From Pseudothauera nasutitermitis (GTDB lineage Bacteria > Pseudomonadota > Gammaproteobacteria > Burkholderiales > Rhodocyclaceae), in assembly GCF_004801295.1 (NCBI RefSeq), contig NZ_SSOC01000001.1, positions 372,001 to 436,000 on the forward strand: a DNA stretch of 64,000 bases. The letters run 5' to 3'. A program made the translations under genes and the position numbers. Below, in pieces: positions 53,540 to 60,819 of this stretch. The notes beneath the pieces are model-generated. The model saw only the letters and a list, made by a program, of their open reading frames with translations. It did no database searches and was not told where the DNA came from. How positions within the stretch are numbered: position 1 is the stretch's first letter; the number at the start of each line of letters is the position of its first letter.

Positions 53540-55378
53540 GTGAGCGACGCCGCCGCGCCCGACCCGCGCAAACCCGTAGCGGCCTTCGACGCGCGCGCCT
53601 TCCTGCGCACGGTGCCGGAGGAGCCCGGCGTCTACCGCATGATCGGTGCGGAAGACCGCGTGCTCTACGTCGGCAAGGCCAAGAACCTCAAGCGCCGCGT
53701 TTCCAGCTACTTCCAGAAGACGCTGTCCAGCCCGCGCATCGCCATGATGGTGGCGCAGGTGCTGCGCGTGGACGTGACCCCGACGCGTTCCGAGGCCGAG
53801 GCGCTGCTGCTGGAGAACAACCTCATCAAGAGCCTGGCGCCGCGCTACAACATCCTGTTCCGCGACGACAAGTCCTACCCCTACATCGAACTTTCCGGCG
53901 ACGAATTCCCGCGCCTGGCCTACCACCGTGGTGCCTTCGCCAAGGGCGCGCGCTATTTCGGGCCGTTCCCCAATTCCTGGGCGGTGCGCGAGAGCATCCA
54001 CCTGCTGCAGAAGACCTTCCAGCTGCGCACCTGCGAGAACTCGGTATTCCAGAACCGCTCGCGGCCCTGTCTACTGTACCAGATCAAACGCTGCAGCGGG
54101 CCCTGCGTGGAGCTGGTGGACCGCGAACGCTACGCCGCCGACGTGAAACTGGCCGCGCGTTTCCTGGACGGGCGTGCCAGCGAGGTGGTCGATGATCTGT
54201 CCGCGCGCATGCAGGCTGCCGCCGAGCGTCTGGATTTCGAAGAGGCCGCCGCCTGCCGCGACCAGGTGCGCGCCCTGCAGGCGGTGCTGCACCGCCAGTT
54301 CGTCGACAGCCGCAAGGACGAGGACGTGGATATCATCGCGGCAGTGGAAGAGCAGGGCATGGCCTGCGTGAACATCGCCATGGTGCGCGGCGGCCGCCAT
54401 CTGGGCGATCGTCCGCAGTTCCCTGGCAATGCCGCCGGATGCAGTGCCGAGGACGCGCTGCTGGCCTTCGTCGAACAGCATTACGCGGTGCATGCCATGC
54501 CCGCGCGTCTGCTGGTGGAAGCGCCCTCGGCCGCGCTGCGCGAGGTGCTCGCCGAGCTGTCCGACACGCCCTGCGCGCTGGCCGCGCCGCGCTTCGCCGC
54601 CGAGAAGGCATGGATGGAGATGGCCCGCAAGAACGCCGGGCTGGCCATCCTGGCGCGCGCGCGCGATACCGGGCGGGCCGAACAGCGCCTGGAAGCGCTG
54701 CGCGAGGCGCTCGATCTGCCGGATCCGCCGCGCCGCATCGAATGCTTCGACATCAGCCACACCATGGGCGAGGCCACCGTGGCCTCCTGCGTGGTGTGCG
54801 TGGATGGGCAGATGAAGAACTCGGAGTACCGGCGCTACAACATCACCGGTATCACCGGCGGCGACGACTTCGCCGCCATGCGCCAGGTGCTGGAGCGGCG
54901 CTACGGCAAGGTGGCGGCGGGCGAGGGCCTGTGCCCGGACCTGATCCTGATCGACGGTGGCAAGGGGCAGGTGAGCGCCGCGCGCGCCATCCTCGCCGAG
55001 GTGGGGCTGGAATCGGTGGCAATGATCGGCGTGGCCAAGGGCGAAGGGCGCAAGCCGGGGCTGGAATCGCTGATCTTCCCGGATGGCCGCGAACCCCTGC
55101 ATCTGGAGCCGGATGCGCCCGCGCTCCATCTGATCCAGGAAATCCGCGACGAGGCGCACCGCTTCGCCATCACCGGGCACCGCGCGCGGCGCGCCAAGGC
55201 GCGCATCGGCTCGCGGCTGGAGGACATTCCCGGCGTCGGCCCGTCGCGGCGGCGCAACCTGCTGGCCGCCTTCGGCGGACTGGATGGCGTGCGCACGGCC
55301 ACCGTGGAAGACCTGTGCCGCGTCGAGGGCATCAACGCGGCGCTGGCCCAGCGCATCCACGACCAGCTGCGCGGCTGA
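53540..55378 (+). CDS. uvrC: UvrC, excision nuclease subunit C
   Basis: A 612-residue dual-incision nuclease of nucleotide excision repair. The N-terminal GIY-YIG domain (PGVYRMIGAEDRVLYVGKAKNLKRRV) makes the 3' cut. The UVR domain (about 205-240) binds UvrB, the RNase H-like domain has CFDISHTMGE and DGGKGQ, and the C-terminal helix-hairpin-helix repeats end in IPGVGPSRRRNLLAAFG. GTG at 53540 has GAGGAGG 5 nt before it. It is downstream of nagZ; convergent with the next gene. Confidence 0.97.
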   Translation: MSDAAAPDPRKPVAAFDARAFLRTVPEEPGVYRMIGAEDRVLYVGKAKNLKRRVSSYFQKTLSSPRIAMMVAQVLRVDVTPTRSEAEALLLENNLIKSLAPRYNILFRDDKSYPYIELSGDEFPRLAYHRGAFAKGARYFGPFPNSWAVRESIHLLQKTFQLRTCENSVFQNRSRPCLLYQIKRCSGPCVELVDRERYAADVKLAARFLDGRASEVVDDLSARMQAAAERLDFEEAAACRDQVRALQAVLHRQFVDSRKDEDVDIIAAVEEQGMACVNIAMVRGGRHLGDRPQFPGNAAGCSAEDALLAFVEQHYAVHAMPARLLVEAPSAALREVLAELSDTPCALAAPRFAAEKAWMEMARKNAGLAILARARDTGRAEQRLEALREALDLPDPPRRIECFDISHTMGEATVASCVVCVDGQMKNSEYRRYNITGITGGDDFAAMRQVLERRYGKVAAGEGLCPDLILIDGGKGQVSAARAILAEVGLESVAMIGVAKGEGRKPGLESLIFPDGREPLHLEPDAPALHLIQEIRDEAHRFAITGHRARRAKARIGSRLEDIPGVGPSRRRNLLAAFGGLDGVRTATVEDLCRVEGINAALAQRIHDQLRG

Positions 55379-55397
55379 GCGCCGCGCATCCCACCTT

Positions 55398-57059
55398 TTA
55401 TTCGCGTGTGCGGTCGAGGTCGCCGATGGTGGCCTTGAGGCGGCGTATTTCCGCTTCCGGCCAGTTCTCCGGCGCGCTCACCGCCAGCCAGCCGTCGATG
55501 TAGTGCTCGGTGGCGTAGGCGTGACCGTAGCCGATGGGCGCATGGTCGGCGGCGGCGATATCCACGGCGAGCTGCAGCATGGTCACCACCGGAAACCAGC
55601 GCAGGCTGGGCGAGACGTCCGATCCGCGCGGACCGGACAGCCATTCCGGCTCGCGCAGGAAGGCCAGCGGGTCGAAGAAGGTGATCGGGTCGCTGGCGTA
55701 CTGCAGATAGACGATGCGCAGTGGCCCCCAGGGCGCGTCGAAATCTTCCAGCGCGCCCGCCTGGTTGGCGAAGCGGATCAGCGCGCCGTCGCGGAAGCGC
55801 GGCAGCCAGGCGGGGGAGCCGGCGTTGCGGTGCGCGATGATCCACTGCCAGTTGGTGCTGCGGAACGGCGGCCCGCTCCACAGCGCGCCGTGCAGCGGAT
55901 CGCCGACGATGTCCCAGGCGTCCGCCGAACGCTGCGAGTTCAGCGCGCCCAGGCTCAGGCCCTGCAGGTACAGGCGCGGGCGCCGGTCGGCCGGCAGGGT
56001 CTGCCAGTGGCCATAGACGCGCTGGAACAGGGCGCGCGCGGTATCCGCGCCGTAGTCGGGCTGGGCGAGCAGCGACAGCCAGCTGGGCAGGTAGGAGTAC
56101 TGCACGGCCACGCTGGCCACGTCGCCGCGGTGCAGGTATTCCACGCTGTCGATGGCGCCGGGATCGACCCAGCCGGTGCCGGTGGGCGTGACGATGACCA
56201 GCACCTTGCGCTCGAAGCCGCCGGCGCGGCGTAGTTCGTCGAAGGCCAGTTCCACGCGTTCCTCGATGGTTTCGGCCGAGTTCAGCCCGGCATACACGCG
56301 CAGCGGCCGGCGCACCGGCTGGTCGGCGAAGCGCGCCAGCTCCTCGGGCGTGGGCGTGGCGGCGACGAAACGCCGGCCCTGGCGGCCGAGATCCTTCCAG
56401 GCGATCAGCGATTCGGCGCTGCCAGTGAACAGCGGATCGGCGGGAGCAGCCACGTCGTCCTCGATCAGCGCATCGAGCTGGCTGAACGAGACATCGAAGG
56501 TGTTCAGGACGAAGCGCGCGAACACCCCGTCGACCAGCGACCAGAACAGCAGAAAGGCCACCAGCAGGCCGGCCGCCGCCGAGATGCGGCGCGGCACCAA
56601 GCGGTTCAGCCAGCCCGACACCAGCCGCGCGCAGAGGCCGAACAGGCGGGCCACGGCGAGCAGCAGGGCGAACACCCCGGTGGCGATCAGGCCCACGGAG
56701 AGCGGCCGGCTGCTGTCCACCGGCGGCAGTTCCATCAAGGCGCGCAACGAGTTCTGCCAGGCCGAGGCCTGCAGCAGGAAGGCGACCGCCACGCCCAGGC
56801 AGATCAGCCCCAGCACGCCTTTCAGCACCCAGCGCGAGCGCCCGTGCGCCACCGGCAGTTCCAGGTAATGCCAGATGCCGCGGCCGAGCACGCCGATGCC
56901 GTAGCCGGCGGCCAGCGCCATGCCGGACAGCAGCCCCTGCATCACGAAAGGGCGCGGCACCAGGCTGGGCGTCAGCGACATGGCGAAGAACAGGGTGCCG
57001 AGGATCAGCCCGACCGGGGAGAGCGAGCGCAGCAGGCGTTCGAGCAGGGGTGGCAGCAT
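55398..57059 (-). CDS. Membrane alpha/beta-hydrolase (Abhydrolase_9-like), unknown function
   Basis: A 553-residue protein with about five transmembrane segments in residues 15-195 and a C-terminal hydrolase domain. The nucleophile elbow GLSLGALNSQRS (Ser near residue 348) lies in a fold resembling the PF10081/PF15420 family. YIDGWLAV near the end is typical. It is probably an inner-membrane hydrolase with a periplasmic or cytoplasmic catalytic side, of unknown substrate. It is divergent from pgsA and convergent with uvrC. Confidence 0.82.
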   Translation of the reverse strand: MLPPLLERLLRSLSPVGLILGTLFFAMSLTPSLVPRPFVMQGLLSGMALAAGYGIGVLGRGIWHYLELPVAHGRSRWVLKGVLGLICLGVAVAFLLQASAWQNSLRALMELPPVDSSRPLSVGLIATGVFALLLAVARLFGLCARLVSGWLNRLVPRRISAAAGLLVAFLLFWSLVDGVFARFVLNTFDVSFSQLDALIEDDVAAPADPLFTGSAESLIAWKDLGRQGRRFVAATPTPEELARFADQPVRRPLRVYAGLNSAETIEERVELAFDELRRAGGFERKVLVIVTPTGTGWVDPGAIDSVEYLHRGDVASVAVQYSYLPSWLSLLAQPDYGADTARALFQRVYGHWQTLPADRRPRLYLQGLSLGALNSQRSADAWDIVGDPLHGALWSGPPFRSTNWQWIIAHRNAGSPAWLPRFRDGALIRFANQAGALEDFDAPWGPLRIVYLQYASDPITFFDPLAFLREPEWLSGPRGSDVSPSLRWFPVVTMLQLAVDIAAADHAPIGYGHAYATEHYIDGWLAVSAPENWPEAEIRRLKATIGDLDRTRE

Positions 57060-57205
57060 CGGTTCAGCGCTGGCGGGCGTGCCAGCGTATTCGTCATGAA
57101 GGGGCCAGTATACGGGTGCCGGTGCCGGGCGCCGCCCACCGAATGCGGGGCCGGGGCGGCTATACTACGCTTCCGCTTCAACCTGCCGGCCCGAGGGCCC
57201 GTTCG

Positions 57206-57799
57206 ATGCCGCTGAACATCCCCAACACGCTGACCTGGGCGCGCATTGCGCTGATCCCGATCTTCGTCGGCGTGTTCTATCTCCCCGATCCCTGGCTGGG
57301 CGCCGCCGCGCGCAACCTGATCGCCACCTCCATCTTCGTGGTCGCCGCGGTCACCGACTGGTTCGACGGCTACCTGGCGCGCAGCCTGGGGCAGACCTCC
57401 GCCTTCGGCGCCTTCCTCGATCCGGTGGCCGACAAGCTGATGGTGGCCGCCGCGTTGATCCTGCTGGTCCAGCTCGGCCGCGCGGATGCGGTGATCGCGG
57501 TGATCATCATCGGCCGCGAGATCACCATTTCCGCGCTGCGCGAATGGATGGCCAAGGTGGGCAAGTCGGCCAGCGTCGCGGTGGCCTACGTAGGCAAGCT
57601 GAAGACCGCCGCGCAGATGACCGCCATCCCCATGTTGCTGTTCAACGCGCCCCTGCTCGGGCTGAACATGCGCGTGCTCGGTGAGTGGCTCATCTACGTC
57701 GCCGCCGCGCTCACGCTGTGGTCCATGGGCTACTATCTGCACCGCGCCATGCCGTTGCTGCGCATGCACGACGATGCGGGCGGCGGCGCGGCGGGGTAG
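57206..57799 (+). CDS. pgsA: PgsA, phosphatidylglycerophosphate synthase
   Basis: A 197-residue integral membrane enzyme of phosphatidylglycerol synthesis. The CDP-alcohol phosphotransferase motif DWFDGYLARSLGQTSAFGAFLDPVADK is complete (DGxxAR-x8-G-x3-D-x3-D). Slightly longer than E. coli (182) through a Gly/Ala-rich tail. A TATACT element at 57161-57166 may be its -10 but lacks a clear -35. Its stop codon is shared with the -35 of the tRNA-Gly promoter. Confidence 0.95.
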   Translation: MPLNIPNTLTWARIALIPIFVGVFYLPDPWLGAAARNLIATSIFVVAAVTDWFDGYLARSLGQTSAFGAFLDPVADKLMVAAALILLVQLGRADAVIAVIIIGREITISALREWMAKVGKSASVAVAYVGKLKTAAQMTAIPMLLFNAPLLGLNMRVLGEWLIYVAAALTLWSMGYYLHRAMPLLRMHDDAGGGAAG

Positions 57800-57826
57800 T
57801 TGACAGCAGCCGGCCGCCGTCTATAA
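57799..57826 (+). promoter_or_regulatory. Consensus sigma-70 promoter of tRNA-Gly/tRNA-Cys
   Basis: Perfect TTGACA (57799-57804) and perfect TATAAT (57821-57826) with a 16-nt spacer. The expected start is about 8 nt before tRNA-Gly. The -35 shares its first base with the pgsA stop codon. Confidence 0.93.
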
Positions 57827-57840
57827 TAGCGGCCTTTCCA

Positions 57841-57916
57841 GCGGGAATAGCTCAGTTGGTAGAGCGCAACCTTGCCAAGGTTGAGGTCGCGAGTTCGAGA
57901 CTCGTTTCCCGCTCCA
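57841..57916 (+). tRNA. tRNA-Gly (GCC)
   Basis: A 76-nt cloverleaf including encoded CCA. The acceptor is GCGGGAA/TTCCCGC with T discriminator and the anticodon loop CTTGCCAAG gives GCC. It lies downstream of a consensus promoter and upstream of tRNA-Cys, the usual pgsA-Gly-Cys order in betaproteobacteria. Confidence 0.97.
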
Positions 57917-57991
57917 GCATTCAAAAACCCTGCAGAATTGCGGGGTTGGCGCAGACCGATAAAGATTTCGGAATGGCCATTCAGTACAACG

Positions 57992-58065
57992 GCGCGATGG
58001 CAGAGTGGTTATGCAGCGGCCTGCAAAGCCGTGTACCCCGGTTCGATTCCGAGTCGCGCCTCCAG
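57992..58065 (+). tRNA. tRNA-Cys (GCA)
   Basis: A 74-nt cloverleaf including encoded CCA. The acceptor is GGCGCGA/TCGCGCC and the anticodon loop CTGCAAA gives GCA. It is co-transcribed with tRNA-Gly; the 75-nt spacer holds a 9-bp hairpin (57926-57947) that may be a processing signal. No leucine tRNA follows. Confidence 0.97.
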
Positions 58066-58085
58066 TAAAAAAACGAAAATTCATA

Positions 58086-58105
58086 CCCGCTTCGGCGGGT
58101 TTTTT
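58086..58105 (+). terminator. Terminator of the tRNA-Gly/tRNA-Cys unit
   Basis: A stem CCCGC / GCGGG with the stable TTCG tetraloop (58086-58099) is followed by six T residues. Confidence 0.9.
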
Positions 58106-58156
58106 ATTGCCGAAAAACCGCTTTGAAGTGGTCCGAAGGCATGCGCGCACGGCTCC

Positions 58157-58699
58157 TTAGACACCGGGCGGCAGCTTCGAGGCCATCATGGTTCGCCGGT
58201 CGAATTTGCGGCCGTCCACGATGAACGTTCCATCTCCCACGGCGTGAACGGTCCGGCGCTCCCGGCGTTCCGGATCGATGTGGGCCGCCACCGCTTCCAG
58301 CACGACGATGCCGTGACGATCGATGATGTCGGCAACCGTGCATTCGATGTTGGCCAGGCACTCCTTGATGAGTGGTGCCTTGACGGACTTGCCCGGCATC
58401 GCCGTCAGGCCGAACCTGGAAAACTTGTCGGTATCGCGCCCGGAGCATGTGCCGATGCCCACCACCGTATCCAGCAGGTCTACCGTGGGGATGGCGAGCA
58501 CGCATTCACGCCGCTTGCTCAGCGCCGCGAACGAATGGTTCCACGCGCCCGTGGTGATCGCGAACACCGGGGTGAAATCCATGACCATGGTCCACGAGAT
58601 GGTCATGATGTTGGGCACATGCCCGTCATGGGTGGTCACCAGCACCACCGGGCCTGGTTCGATCAGCGTGAAGGCCTTGGATAGTTCCAGTGTTTGCAT
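58157..58699 (-). CDS. Flavin reductase-like FMN-binding protein
   Basis: A 180-residue protein of the flavin reductase-like (split-barrel) family. The segment GPVVLVTTHDGHVPNIMTISWTMVMDFTPVFAITTG is the FMN-binding region and GTCSGRDTDKFSRFGLT follows. Such proteins work as FMN reductases or as oxidoreductases of unknown substrate. The start at 58699 has GGAGG 7-8 nt upstream. It is not obviously linked in operon to the neighbours. Confidence 0.87.
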   Translation of the reverse strand: MQTLELSKAFTLIEPGPVVLVTTHDGHVPNIMTISWTMVMDFTPVFAITTGAWNHSFAALSKRRECVLAIPTVDLLDTVVGIGTCSGRDTDKFSRFGLTAMPGKSVKAPLIKECLANIECTVADIIDRHGIVVLEAVAAHIDPERRERRTVHAVGDGTFIVDGRKFDRRTMMASKLPPGV

Positions 58700-58890
58700 G
58701 TCGGCACCTCCGGTAACGTGGGCAGCGCTCATCGATTCTCCATGGTAGGCCTTTGCGGGCAATGCTGGGCGCCGCGCGCTCCCCGCCCGGTGCTGCGCAC
58801 CGGATGCCGTGGTGTTCGATGAGGGCCAGACGCACCGTGGACACGCGGTTATTTAATCGCCGGCAGCTTTCCCGGCAGCCCGGTCCGGCC

Positions 58891-59805
58891 CTACGGAACG
58901 ATGCGCACGACCTTGCCGACGATGTGGTCGGCGGGGACGAAGCCGAAGACCCGGCTGTCGTAGCTGGCGTCGCGGTTGTCGCCCAGCATGAAGTAATGGC
59001 CGTCGGGAATCCGGCAGGTGATGCCCTGAGCCGTGTAGGCGCATTGTCCCTGGAAGGGGAAGGTCTGGCGGAGGGCGGCGAACGCCGGCGGCGTGTCTTC
59101 GCGGATCAGCACGGTGTATTCGGTGCCGTCCAGCGATTCGCGGTAGGCCGGGATGCGTGTGGCGGTCCGCATGTCCAGATGGTCGGCGACCCGCTGGTGG
59201 GAGATTGGCGTGCCGTTGATGGTCAGTTCCTTGTCCTGGTAGGCCACCGTGTCCCCGGGCAGGCCGACCAGCCGTTTGACGTACTGGATGCTGCGATCCG
59301 CGGGGAATTCGAAGACCACCACGTCGCCGCGCTTCAGCGGCGCGGAGGCGGCGGGGCCGGGCAGGCGGATGCCGTAGGCGCCGTAGTGCCCGTAGCCCCA
59401 TTTCTGCACGATCAGGTAGGCCTGGATCGGGATGGCGGGCTGCATGGAGCCGGAAGCCGCGCGAAACGGCTCGAAGAGATAGGCACGCAGCACCAGGACG
59501 AGCAGCAGCAGGGTGCACAGCGCGCCGAGTAGTCCATACCAGCGGCTGTAGGCCGGACGGCTCCTGTCCTTGGGGTAGTTCGCGGCCGCGCGGTAGGCAT
59601 GGATGGCGCACACGGCCGCGAGGATGAGCGCGAGCATGCCGTCCACGCCCGATCCGCGCAGGTAGAGTTCCCCGGTGAATACGATGGCCAGGCTCAGCAG
59701 GAAATAGATGCCCGCCCAGCGGGCCTGCCCGACATACAGCATCGACAGGGGTTGAGCGAGAACGCCTAACAGCGCGGCGATCCATTTGCGGGGCGGATTG
59801 GGCAT
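58891..59805 (-). CDS. lepB: Second signal peptidase I with N-terminal membrane extension
   Basis: A 304-residue S26A peptidase. Residues 1-110 form several hydrophobic segments (AALLGVLAQPLSMLYVGQARWAGIYFLLSL...), unlike the lepB at 47.8 kb. The catalytic Ser is in ASGSMQPAI, Lys in YVKRLVGLPGD, and box E reads GDNRDASYDSR. I chose ATG 59805; an upstream ATG at 59871 in frame would add 22 residues, and neither has a good ribosome binding site. A dedicated role for particular exported proteins is possible. It lies downstream of the HmuSTUV-like genes with a 161-nt gap. Confidence 0.88.
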   Translation of the reverse strand: MPNPPRKWIAALLGVLAQPLSMLYVGQARWAGIYFLLSLAIVFTGELYLRGSGVDGMLALILAAVCAIHAYRAAANYPKDRSRPAYSRWYGLLGALCTLLLLVLVLRAYLFEPFRAASGSMQPAIPIQAYLIVQKWGYGHYGAYGIRLPGPAASAPLKRGDVVVFEFPADRSIQYVKRLVGLPGDTVAYQDKELTINGTPISHQRVADHLDMRTATRIPAYRESLDGTEYTVLIREDTPPAFAALRQTFPFQGQCAYTAQGITCRIPDGHYFMLGDNRDASYDSRVFGFVPADHIVGKVVRIVP

Positions 59806-59966
59806 GGGCTGGCTTGGGAGCGGGTGGGGCGGGGCGATCCGCCGCGCCGGGCGTGCGGATGACCGATTCATGCACTGTAATGGATGAACGCGCGCGGTGT
59901 CCGTGCTGTCCGCCCGCCAGCGCCTATGCCATGCCCGGTGGCGGGCGCCTCGATCGCGCTGCCGGC

Positions 59967-60272
59967 TCAGCGCTCGGGCACGTAGATCATGCGCCCGTCG
60001 TCCAGGCGGTAGGTGATCCCCGCGCGCGAGCCCAGCCCTTCGCCGACTTCGCCGCTGGACTCGTAGCGCGTCAGTTCCTGGCCGTCCTTGATGGTGATGC
60101 GCATGTCGGCTTCCCCCGGGTTTTCGACCACGACGACCCTGTCCTGCGAGAAGGGGTTGAGCGGATTCTGGGCGATCACCACCATCAGCACGCCGATGAT
60201 GACCAGGAACAGGTCGATCAGGTTGACCACCGAGAGCATCGGGTCGTTGTCCTCTTCATCGAGAAAGCGCAT
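59967..60272 (-). CDS. DUF2149 protein, ExbD-like
   Basis: A 101-residue single-pass membrane protein. Asp20 lies at the start of the only transmembrane helix (NLIDLFLVIIGVLMVVI), like the proton-carrying Asp of ExbD/TolR, and the rest is a short periplasmic domain with IYVPER end. DUF2149 proteins occur next to MotA/TolQ/ExbB proteins and CobN-type chelatases. Its start shares one base with the stop of the ExbB-like gene, so the two are translated together. Confidence 0.85.
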   Translation of the reverse strand: MRFLDEEDNDPMLSVVNLIDLFLVIIGVLMVVIAQNPLNPFSQDRVVVVENPGEADMRITIKDGQELTRYESSGEVGEGLGSRAGITYRLDDGRMIYVPER

Positions 60273-60790
60273 CAGGCCGGCTTCCCTTCGCGCTGCCGCT
60301 CGACGTCGCGCAGATCCTGCAGCAGCCAGCGCCGGCGGATGGTCAGGATGAAGAAGCAGATGCTGGCCGCGAGCAGCGCGAGGATCACCGCCGAGAAGGC
60401 GGCCACCATGTTCCTGCCCACCGCCGAGGCGTCGTTGCTGCCCAGGGCCAGCAGTGCCGGGCCCATCGGGATCATGGTGGCGATCAGCCCCAGCATGGGG
60501 GCGGTGCGCGAGACGATGCGCAGCCACTCCAGCCGCCGCATGATCCACAGTTCCAGATCGTCGCTGGCGAGCAGCGCCTGCCCGCCCGCGCCGCCGTCCG
60601 GGGCCTGCCGCGCGTAGGCGAGCAGGGCGCGCGGGTGGGAAGGCCGCCGGCGCTGCCAGGCCTCGACGGCGAACGCGCCGAGCATCACCAGCGCATAGGC
60701 CAGCGCGGCGGCGATCAGCAGCATCACCGGGGCGAGGAAGACCCGCGAAACGGCATAGAGAAGGGTTTCGATTTCGGCAAGTACGGGCAT
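60272..60790 (-). CDS. MotA/TolQ/ExbB-like proton channel protein
   Basis: A 172-residue membrane protein. Three hydrophobic segments are visible (about 13-38, 80-104 and 120-150), with the conserved region RTAPMLGLIATMIPMGPALLALG in place of the TolQ/ExbB pore motif. It should form an ion channel with the DUF2149 protein. I chose ATG 60790, which has AGGGA 5 nt upstream; ATG 60823 overlaps the CobN gene stop (ATGA) and is an alternative that gives 183 residues. Confidence 0.87.
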   Translation of the reverse strand: MPVLAEIETLLYAVSRVFLAPVMLLIAAALAYALVMLGAFAVEAWQRRRPSHPRALLAYARQAPDGGAGGQALLASDDLELWIMRRLEWLRIVSRTAPMLGLIATMIPMGPALLALGSNDASAVGRNMVAAFSAVILALLAASICFFILTIRRRWLLQDLRDVERQREGKPA

Positions 60791-60819
60791 GGGGTTCCCT
60801 GGGTGGATCGGTTGGTCGG

